NCBI RefSeq assembly: GCF_030052815.1
Contig: NC_079510.1
Coordinates: 4,675,614 to 4,739,613 of the forward strand
Direction of reading: 5' to 3'
DNA length: 64,000 nucleotides
Source: Hevea brasiliensis
Lineage: Eukaryota > Streptophyta > Magnoliopsida > Malpighiales > Euphorbiaceae
In this document: one piece after another, positions 56,595 to 64,000 of the stretch
How positions within the stretch are numbered: position 1 is the first letter of the stretch
Layout of the letters: each line of letters begins with the position of its first letter
Translations under genes and position numbers: made by a program
Notes under the pieces: model-generated
Told to the model about the DNA's origin: nothing
Seen by the model: the letters and a program-made list of their open reading frames with translations, nothing else
Database searches by the model: none

Positions 56595-57653
56595 TTAATT
56601 CTCAACACAATTATTCTCTACGCTCTCTTTAATTCTTAATACTCTTTCAATTTCTGTCAAATTTTCTAAATAATTATTTTCTACACTCCTTTTAATTCTC
56701 AGTACTTTTACAATTCCCCTACTTTATTGTTTTATATGCTCACTGAAATTTTTAATACTATCTCAATTACTCTATTATTATTTTGTATCTTGAATAAAAT
56801 TTTCAGTACCCTCTATTTTATTTTTTTTTTCTTTTATACTTTTTTAATTATCAATTATCATATAATTTTTTAAAAAATGGAAAGTAATACTCAACTCAAC
56901 TAAGCTTTTATCTCAAAAATTTATTGGGGTCGGCTATATGGATTCTCTTTCTCCACTCTAAATGATTTTGGGTTAAATTCTCGGAAATGTGTAATGCTTT
57001 TAGGTCATATTGTACTACTCTCCTCCAAGTCAGTTTAGGTCTACCTCTTCTTTTCTTTCTATCCTCTAACCCAATGTGCTCTACTTGTCTAACTGGAGCT
57101 TTCGTATGACTACGCTTCACATGACCAAACCACCTTAATCTCTATTCTCTCAACTTATAATTGGAAATTTTGATTCCCCTAAATCCTAAAGGAATATATA
57201 GGCAAAATTAAGTTCATGCACCTTTTTCTAATTTTTTTTACAAAAAATTAATTTCATCTCTAATTTTTTAATAAGCTCAAGTCTTTGCTTATTAAATTTT
57301 TCTTAAAAATAAGTCATTTTCATTCTTTTTTTTCTTATTTTATTTTGATTGAAAGATGTCTAAGAAAAATTAAAATATTTTTACAAATATAACTTAAATT
57401 CTAAATCAATAAAATTTTCCTGTAATTTTTTCCTTTAAGATGCTCTAAATTGCCCCTAAACCACTTTCAAACCGTCTTTCAAACCGTCTTGAATCGTTAT
57501 TTTTTGAACCTTCCTTTAAACCGTTTTAAACCGGGGCTCAAACCGGAACCGGTGGTTCAGGAACTGTCTTCCAAACTGTTCCATGACGGTTTGGTTCAGG
57601 TTCATGATTATATTGAACCTGAACCGGCGGTTCCTGAACCGTGGGCACCCCTA
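56287..57653. mobile_element. Non-autonomous hAT-type element with perfect 8-bp target duplication
   Basis: The ends are TAGGGGTGGCCATGG and, reverse-complemented, TAGGGGTGCCCACGG. Both flanks carry acagctta (56279-56286 and 57654-57661). Subterminal regions are packed with gaaccgg/ccggttc in both orientations (56300-56490 and 57460-57640). An 8-bp duplication with such ends fits the hAT superfamily. No transposase is present. It holds a TA microsatellite (56539-56592) and a LINE fragment. Confidence 0.88.
56880..57140 (-). mobile_element. 3' fragment of a LINE (RTE-like) inside the hAT element
   Basis: 57120-56908 encodes KRSHTKAPVRQVEHIGLEDR, then RGRPKLTWRRVVQYDLKAL and WRKRIHIADPNKFLR, the C-terminus of plant non-LTR reverse transcriptase ORFs. 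The 3' tail includes ttggggtcggctatatggat (in reverse), a familiar plant LINE/SINE tail. It is 5' truncated. Confidence 0.78.
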
Positions 57654-57661
57654 ACAGCTTA

Positions 57662-58887
57662 GACCTACCCTAGTGCCTACCCATCTTTAACCTCAATCAC
57701 TCTTTCTCTTGCAAGTCATAGCCCCTGCCCCTGCATCATCATTCTTTTCTTTGATTTCTACCTATTTCATCTACTGAACTCAACCTATGCATTATCTTTC
57801 TTTTCTTTGATTTCTACCCATTTCATTTACTATATTCCCACCCATTCCTTTCTCCTTGCTCACGCAGCAATCTTCGCTTAGTCGAAATAGCAGACCCGAC
57901 TTGCCTGCTAGTTCTTCTTGGTTTTGACTTCACCACAGCAGTTATTTTGTCAATTTCAAGTCACATGACGTTCTCCCCATTTGCTTTTTTGGCTAGACTC
58001 ATTAATGCTGGTAGGTAACCTCAGCTAGTGTTGATTTTCATCATTCTAGTGCCTCGTTGAAAGTCCATGCCCTTTTGCAATCCATTCTGTATCCATATGT
58101 TGTGCCAGGATAGGTGAAGGTATAATTTCTTGTTTAAATACCATTGCAAATAAATGCTTGTGGGTTGTTGTATAGCCTTAAAAATGAATTTTTGAATATC
58201 CATTTGTTGAATTTTAATTGCTGGCTGAGAGATGGTACCTTGTTTTTTATTGTTATGTCCTGCTGTTGAATGCTGGAAATAATTTTTGCAAATCTTTAGT
58301 TTGATTTGTCTTGAACACTAATAGTTATTGATGTTTTTGGACAGACCCTATATCATTCCATACATAGAAGTGGTTAATAGTTTGATGGAGCAAAATATAT
58401 AATTAGATGGTTTGATAGCTTGTGCTTATGATTTGTGGCCCTATATATTAAAGATACTTGTTTAGTTATTATATGCTTATTTTCAAATCGGATGTTTAGT
58501 TTATAAATGGGAAGGATCCATTTGCGCTTTAAGGCTTCTGACTGTTATTTTTTTTTTCTTTCTTAACCTAAAAGTTGTTGAATTTGGGGAAATGATTGTT
58601 TTGTATATGCATAAAACATGCATCCTCCCATGTCTCATATAATGTTTTTACTATATATTTTTAAGATCTTCCTTTCATAATTGCTGGGATGTTTTGATAG
58701 TTTGAAATGAATATGGGTAGTGATTTCTTGTTTCATTGAGTTGGGGCTTTTTCAATGTGTTAGATCACTTTTTCTAGATTAATATCTAACTAGTGAGTTG
58801 TTTATTTTATTGAAAAATAACAGCTTGAAATTAAAATTAATTTAAATTGAATTGCTATAACAGGTTTTCTTTAATTTTCCTCAGGTC
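57662..58887 (+). other. Upstream region of the KEN-type gene, possible 5' UTR exon and intron
   Basis: A CT-rich leader-like stretch (about 57690-58010) ends at AATGCTG|GTAGGT (donor at 58011). An acceptor TTTTCCTCAG|GTC lies 3 nt before the ATG at 58888. An intron 58011-58884 in the 5' UTR is therefore plausible. The rest has no gene. Confidence 0.4.
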
Positions 58888-59892
58888 ATGACTACTCAAA
58901 GGAAGAATATATGTGTAAATGAGTCATATGATTATAATCTTGAAGAATGGTTGATTAAACACAACACTGATGCTAGGTGGTCAAGCAAGTACCGCACATG
59001 GAATTTGGATCCTACTAAAAGTAACAACAAGGTAGCATCTATCAATTGGAACTCAGAATGGCCCACATTAGATACGGTGCAATTAGTGCAGGGCGTGATA
59101 ATAGCTGTCATAGAATTTCATGATGAGAATGGGATTCATGGTTATCTTCATAATCATAAGAACTTTTTGTTGAAATTTGGAATGAAGTGCTATCTAGGTG
59201 CGCATGTGAGGGACATCGTTAAAGTTTTTATCGTGCATGATGATAAGTCAGAGAAGAAAAATAGTGATTTGAAAGAGAAATCCAAAGATGCTGATATGAC
59301 CGAGTTGGCTAGCATAATTTGTCATACCATACTTGGTAAAGAGATGAAAGAGTTACCTTCTGATTGGATTAACCTAATTGACAGCATTAATATGTTACAC
59401 ATGACTGATAGAAATAAAAATGTTATTTCAATGGAATTCGTGAAGAATCATCCAGCATTGTGGCCATGGCAAATGAGATTTATGTTTTACGAGGAATGTT
59501 GGGTTCGAGCTAAACATGCAACGACTGATGTGCACACATTTAATAGAAAAAGCGATTTCATCCACAATTGGGTTGGAAATGTTGTAGTCGGTATTAAATT
59601 TGTTGATTGGTCTTCTAATATTCCTATCGATACACCGATGCGACGACTTTTTAATGATATGTGTGGGCGGTCTAGATTAAGAACTAATAATGGCTATGAT
59701 CTCCTTCACTTTCTCAGGGCTTTTCATCATCACTACTGTGATCAAGATAAGTCACGAAATCCTATTATACATCAAACTGATGGCAAGGATTATACGAAGG
59801 AAGAATTTATCGAAATTGTAACAACACAGTGTTTTCCATTGTTTTTGGTGACCATATACAAAACATTATGCATAGATAATTTATTTTTTTAG
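58888..59892 (+). CDS. IRE1/RNase L-like KEN-domain protein with degenerate kinase remnant
   Basis: A 334-residue open frame. Residues about 187-328 fit the KEN endonuclease domain of IRE1/RNase L: NHPALWPWQMRFMFYEEC, then FIHNWVG, DLLHFLRAFHHHY (271-283) and FIEIVTTQCFPLFLVTIYKT. Residues about 62-165 look like a ruined kinase C-lobe: IEFHDENGIHGYLHNHKNFL sits where HxDLKPxN should be, and MTELASIICHTILG resembles the DIYSLGxxxxxxLxG helix. IRE1's luminal and transmembrane parts are absent. In the R-N-x-x-H-H-Y active region, R277, H281, H282 and Y283 are kept but the Asn is A278. Known IRE1 cuts RNA during the unfolded-protein response; this protein may be regulatory, inactive or a decayed paralogue. 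Earlier exons are possible. Confidence 0.65.
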   Translation: MTTQRKNICVNESYDYNLEEWLIKHNTDARWSSKYRTWNLDPTKSNNKVASINWNSEWPTLDTVQLVQGVIIAVIEFHDENGIHGYLHNHKNFLLKFGMKCYLGAHVRDIVKVFIVHDDKSEKKNSDLKEKSKDADMTELASIICHTILGKEMKELPSDWINLIDSINMLHMTDRNKNVISMEFVKNHPALWPWQMRFMFYEECWVRAKHATTDVHTFNRKSDFIHNWVGNVVVGIKFVDWSSNIPIDTPMRRLFNDMCGRSRLRTNNGYDLLHFLRAFHHHYCDQDKSRNPIIHQTDGKDYTKEEFIEIVTTQCFPLFLVTIYKTLCIDNLFF

Positions 59893-60544
59893 GTATGTGC
59901 TTCTAGAATTTTATAAGCTATTATTTCTTTAAGTAATTAAAATTTATTATATTAATATATCTTTTTGTGCAATTTCCTTTTATTTGGTGTAGGAAGTGTA
60001 GGGGGAGACAACAATTTTTCCATTGCAGGAAGTGTGAAGTGTGAGAATAGGAAGAAGGCCCTCAACTAAAGCAAATTCATGTATATCAGATGGAGTCTAC
60101 ATTGAAGGATCTAGAACATACTTCAAATTTAGTTAGGTAATTTTTAGTAACTAGTTTTCAATTTTTAGCTAGTTTTGGTTGGTTAGGCTGTTAAAAAAGT
60201 CAACATTGGTTGGCTTTCAACTAGCTAGTTATTATTTTTCCACTTATTTTCTTCATTCCACCCTCAATTGTATACAAGAGAGAACAATTATTGTGATTGA
60301 ATTGAATGAAAACTTGCAGTTATCCACCAAGTGGAGGCCTTTCTATCATTGTTTTCTTCTTCTCAGTAAGCTAATATTGTTGCAATGATTTATGGGTAGA
60401 TATGTGGAATTCTTATCTCTACTTTTAGATTTGGTTATCAAGATTCAATTATGTAATTCTGGCTTAAATTGGTTACTACTGCAGATAAAGCAGTTGATTG
60501 GCTTAAACGATTTAATGCCACATTATTTGATTTATAATATTCTA
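59893..60544 (+). other. Possible LTR-like remnant downstream of the KEN-type gene
   Basis: No gene. A purine-rich ggaagtgtagggggagac (59994-60011) is followed by a segment (60115-60366) with many ttagttag/actagt words and a leader-like end, reminiscent of copia LTRs. Ends and target duplication were not found. Confidence 0.3.
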
Positions 60545-61036
60545 AAAACAGTTTCAAGAAGGATGGGAAGGAGATAATATTGCAGGGAGTTAGTGATATG
60601 GGGTCTCAATCCAAGCTACTAAATTGTTTGAGTTATCATCAGCTATTACAGAAGCAAAGGAAGAATTTTCAAACTCCTTTATTATGTGTGCAAGTGTCAT
60701 AGTCACCTTCAACTACATTTTCAATTATTGCAGTAGGTAATGTTGTTTCAAGTACTCCTGATACTAATTTAGTTGAATTGTAGAATCTATTAAATAAGTA
60801 TTAGTGTATTTTTGAAGATCCAAAGACCTTGCCACCATTTAGAACTCACAATCATTCTATTCCCTTGGTACAAACAACAGAACTTGTGAATATTAGGCCC
60901 TATAGGTATCCTCATTTTCAGAAACAGAAATAGAGAAATTGGTGGATGAAATGTTACAAAATGAGTTCATATAACCCAACACCAATCCTTATTTTTCTGC
61001 AGTAAATCTTGTCAAGAAAAAGGATGGTTCTTGGAT
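60545..61036 (+). pseudogene. pol: Chromovirus protease-RT linker fragment, plus strand
   Basis: The DNA (aagaaggatgggaaggagat, ttgagttatcatcagctatt, gaagatccaaagaccttgcc, aagaaaaaggatggttcttgg) matches the minus-strand element at 50260-49745. Stops interrupt every frame. It ends just at the RT start, with no RT core following. Confidence 0.75.
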
Positions 61037-61629
61037 GTTTATTATTATTATATTTTATTTTTTACCAGCTTTGGATTTTTGTCTAGCTTAGCTGTATCTA
61101 TGTGAGTGTGACGTTTTGTTTTTGTGACCTCTTAATCAATATATCTTAGTTCTATATGGTTACTCCAGTTAGGTGCTCTAGCAGAATCACAAACCATGTC
61201 ACTTCTCCATGATACAAATGGATTAGAAGTTGGAATAAGTGATGCTATGTACTCCTTATTGTGCAGGGCAGTGCTTGTTTTATTGTCGTTGAATCACTAT
61301 ATAGGTTGCTGACTTAGTTTAAGATCATTAGTTGTGTGAGCATCTTTTCAATTAGAGTGACTCTACTCAGTTTTAGTAGCTTTCTGTTATTAATGTAGCT
61401 TTGACTACTATTCACTTCAAACTCAATTAAAGGCACTTGACTATTGTCACTTACTCTGCACTAGCATTCTTTTGCATGGAATTGTTTTATAGTGTGAATT
61501 CCAGTATCAATTCAGAGTTTGTAGCTTTCTGTTCCTTATTCATACTAAAAAGATAGAATATGCCAACACTATTGCGTAGTGGACTTTAGGTAACAGACTG
61601 TTAGCAACAAAACAATTGTAAAATTGTTG
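61037..61629. other. Intergenic, no feature recognised
   Basis: I see no coding, RNA or element signature here except the left target duplication aaattgttg at 61621-61629. Confidence 0.5.
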
Positions 61630-62114
61630 GGATAAATTTTGACAACTGTTCCTGAAGTTATCTAGTTGTAACATTACATTTCCTAACTTAAAAATGTAAC
61701 ATAAAACCCCATCATCTTTCAAATTTTGCACAGTAAAATCCTTCTAACCTCCAATTACCAGTTTTTCAATTAGACGCTGACTTGGATAGTTTCAGCATGG
61801 AGCTTAGTCAGTATTTTTCTTTTATCTGTCAAGCCATGTGTGAATTGAATCCTTTCTTTCTATAGACAGAATAATTTTTCATGTGTAAAGAGAATAATTT
61901 TACACTTTGCATAAGTGAGAAGAGAGAAATGTTGACTAAGTGCTATGCAGGAGCTATTTACATCAGTTTCTAACTGAAAAATCAGTAATTGAAAGTTAGA
62001 GGAATTTTACTGTGTAAAATTTGAAAGTTTAGGGGGTTTTATGTTACATTTTAAAGTTAAAGGACTGTAGTGTTACAACTATATAAGTTCAGGGACAATT
62101 GTTGAAATTTATCC
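61630..62114. mobile_element. Mutator-like foldback MITE with perfect 9-bp target duplication
   Basis: The left arm (61630 to about 61785: ggataaattttgacaac, aatgtaacataaaacccc, cacagtaaaatcc) is the reverse complement of the right arm (about 61965-62114) with scattered mismatches. Weaker pairing continues inwards (gcatggagcttagtcag against gcatagcacttagtcaac). Flanks are identical: aaattgttg at 61621-61629 and 62115-62123. Long terminal inverted repeats with a 9-bp duplication are the Mutator-superfamily pattern. No transposase is present. Transcribed, it would fold into a long hairpin. Confidence 0.9.
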
Positions 62115-62123
62115 AAATTGTTG

Positions 62124-62509
62124 CCATTGAATATACGTGGCAACAGTTTAGTAGCAGTTCAAAACCATTACAAACAAATTAAGAAAAGGTATTAACATTT
62201 ATTTAAACCACTATTCAAACTTCTACAATTCTACGAAGTAGACAGTGAATTGCCAAAACTGCTGCACTAAACAAGAAATGACAGTAATTTGAAGTGGTGC
62301 TTCATGCCCTAAACTAGCATTGTTTGTGAATTTCTTTACCTTCAGTCCGTCTCATAACGAACCTAGTGGTTTTAGGCTGCACGTGCGCCAACTCACCTTC
62401 ATTGGTAGCACTACGGATAAGCAAGGCAACTTGATTTCAATCTATGTTGGTATTTGTTAGGGTATGGTTCTGGAATTTTTCTGATGCAGACTAGGCTTAT
62501 ACCAAAGAT
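62124..62509 (+). other. Upstream region of the OEP21-like exon
   Basis: No gene. A CACGTG motif lies at about 62382-62387. The sequence ttttctgatgcag (before 62490) could be a splice acceptor, so an upstream non-coding exon is possible. Confidence 0.35.
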
Positions 62510-62602
62510 GTGGAGACGTCTCTAAGATATGGAGGAGATTGCAAAGCTCTGAGAATCCATGCCAAGGAGAAATTCCCTCTCGGTTCTAAAACTCACTTGC
62601 AG
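62510..62602 (+). pseudogene. OEP21: First exon of an OEP21-like outer-envelope channel, start codon lesion
   Basis: It encodes VETSLRYGGDCKALRIHAKE and then KFPLGSKTHLQ, matching the N-terminus of the chloroplast outer envelope pore protein OEP21 (METSLRY..., IHAKEKF...SKT.LQ as remembered for the family), ending at donor CAG|GTGATT. OEP21 is a small beta-barrel channel for phosphorylated carbohydrates. The initiator is damaged: the bases read ATG-TG-GAG, so either ATG became GTG or TG was duplicated after ATG. An in-frame TAG lies just upstream. Later exons were not found in the remaining 1.4 kb and may lie outside. Confidence 0.65.
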
Positions 62603-64000
62603 GTGATTTAATCATTCCTTGTTATGCTTGTTCTGTAAATTTGCTTCTGATTCACCTACATATTCTTAATTAAATGTTTGATTTTGAGGTTTAACATCTA
62701 ATTAACTTTATTATTAGTACAATGATAGAAGCGTCTTATCATTTTAGGCAAAAGTTTTTGCTATTTGTCTATGTTTTTCTTCTTGATATTATGATTCATG
62801 TAATTACTTTCATGTCTGGCCTTCTTTATTTTTTTTGGGATCTTTTTGAATTGTTCTTTCTGGATTCAGTCATATTTGAGGTTGTGATTAATAAGATTAG
62901 TTATTGATAACGATATAAGTATTTTATTGCTATTTTGATTTTTATAGAATTTCTCATTCCACTAGTTCAGAAAAAAAAAAAAAAATCTCATTTCACTATT
63001 TTGTGCAGTTTGTGCCTTTTGATCTTAGAAAGAGGCTTGATTCAGGCAATTCCCGTTTTTCTTAATGCATTTACTGTGAACCCTTTAGCCCAAATTAAAG
63101 CAACTTTGGCCTCAAAGCTTTTCTTGTCAAAACTTTCATTTGTTATGTACTTATTGTGAGAAGATAGCATAATGGTAAAGATCAGGATTTGTCAAATTCT
63201 CACTTCTAGGAAACTTTCTCTTCTCTGGGGGAAGGAGATAGTATTCTATTGTTAGGCGCATAGAAAAGCAATGGATTCCATTGGGAACCATTTTGGCAGA
63301 TAGCTGACTTAAGAATGTGCTCTATATTTTTAAGCTCCTAACTTGGTCATCTGCTGTTTGAGGCATCGGTCTGATCTTTATGATTAGAGTGAAAATTATA
63401 TATTTGTTGACTTTAGGTTAACTTTGGATTTTATTTCTCAATTTCCTTGAATTGGTTTTCCTTGTTGAGCAAAAATTGAAGTATAAGAGGGGATAGTTGA
63501 GAAATTTCAATAAAATTAATATAAACCTGTCCATTATATATAATAGGTATTTGTTTTGATATTTTTTTGGTTGGAACGTATAGAATCAATGATGAGTTTT
63601 CTTGATTATCTAGATAATTTTTATTTTGCACTCAACCTGTTTGTGTGGATGTCCAAGTGAATAATGGTATCATAATTTGAGACTTTTACCTATCTCTGTT
63701 TTCATGTGTTATCATTTCTTATATAATAAAAAAATACTTTAAATTTATGAATGCTATTCATGCTCAATAATCTTTTTACATTTAGAATGTAAGGATTTTG
63801 ATTTATATTCAATTTAGACTTTTTTCCCTAGCTCATTCTATCTTGAGACTTGAGAGTACCAATTATTTGATGACTATTGGTTGATTCGGAGGTTTTGGAA
63901 GTTAAAGTTAACTGTGTGTCTCTATGCATTTATTATAAAGAAAATTTTACTCTGGGTAAAATAAGTTGTTCTTGATAACATGAAGCTCTCTGCTCTGCTC
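62603..64000. other. Probable intron or intergenic DNA to the window end
   Basis: T-rich with no exon that I recognise. If the OEP21-like gene is real this would be its first intron. Small open frames here have no features of proteins. Confidence 0.4.

Noticed and set aside
62722..62907. 61-residue hydrophobic frame
   Set aside because: T-rich intron-like DNA; no conserved features, and it lies just after a splice donor.

Overview
The window is plant nuclear DNA, most likely from a woody eudicot: nested Ty3/gypsy retrotransposons with plant-type domains, small DNA transposons (hAT- and Mutator-like), GT-AG introns, AT-rich intergenic DNA and a few plant gene pieces. I see no bacterial or organellar genes. 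A genus cannot be named safely.

Positions 1-40668 are two nested Tat/Ogre-type Ty3/gypsy elements with very long LTRs. The INNER element is on the minus strand. Its 5' LTR is 15674-21805 (about 6.1 kb). It is followed by a tRNA-Arg-type primer binding site (15652-15670), an ORF1 upstream of gag (14806-12928), gag (12459-10060), protease with a G-patch (10043-9003), a 172-bp intron (9003-8832), RT plus two RNase H domains (8831-6591), integrase (6679-5408), hairpin motifs, a 60-bp tandem repeat array, a polypurine tract (3706-3720) and the 3' LTR (3705 leftwards, cut by the window edge). It sits in the untranslated leader of the OUTER element on the plus strand. The outer 5' LTR therefore lies left of the window, and its decayed ORF1-gag-pro-pol (21918-30282), 60-bp array (31145-33235), polypurine tract and 3' LTR (33342-40668, about 7.3 kb) lie to the right.

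The most unusual feature is in these LTRs. Each carries, antisense to gag-pol, a gene-like unit: a palindrome, 7 nt, a TATA box, then a coding region of the family annotated as 'putative gypsy type transposon' (Transposase_28-like), interrupted by a 61-bp intron of conserved length and phase, then a coiled-coil acidic C-terminus. The unit is present in both inner LTRs and the outer LTR. The sense TATA box and a second antisense TATA box lie 0.6-0.7 kb apart and point away from each other. The LTRs also hold three kinds of hairpin-rich repeat.

Positions 41513-42976 carry a host kelch-type beta-propeller gene (two exons visible) whose second intron is invaded at 43019 by chromovirus-type Ty3/gypsy remnants (43019-52303, minus strand). 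These contain pieces of at least two related elements, a candidate solo LTR (45271-48167) and an RT with a dead active site. Positions 52304-58887 are AT-rich and hold a non-autonomous hAT element with a perfect 8-bp target duplication (56287-57653) and a LINE 3' fragment inside it.

Positions 58888-59892 encode a 334-residue protein that looks like an IRE1/RNase L-type KEN nuclease domain behind a degenerate kinase remnant. Then follow a chromovirus fragment (60545-61036), a Mutator-like foldback MITE with a perfect 9-bp target duplication (61630-62114), and the first exon of an OEP21-like chloroplast outer-envelope channel with a lesion at its start codon (62510-62602). No tRNA, rRNA or CRISPR was seen.
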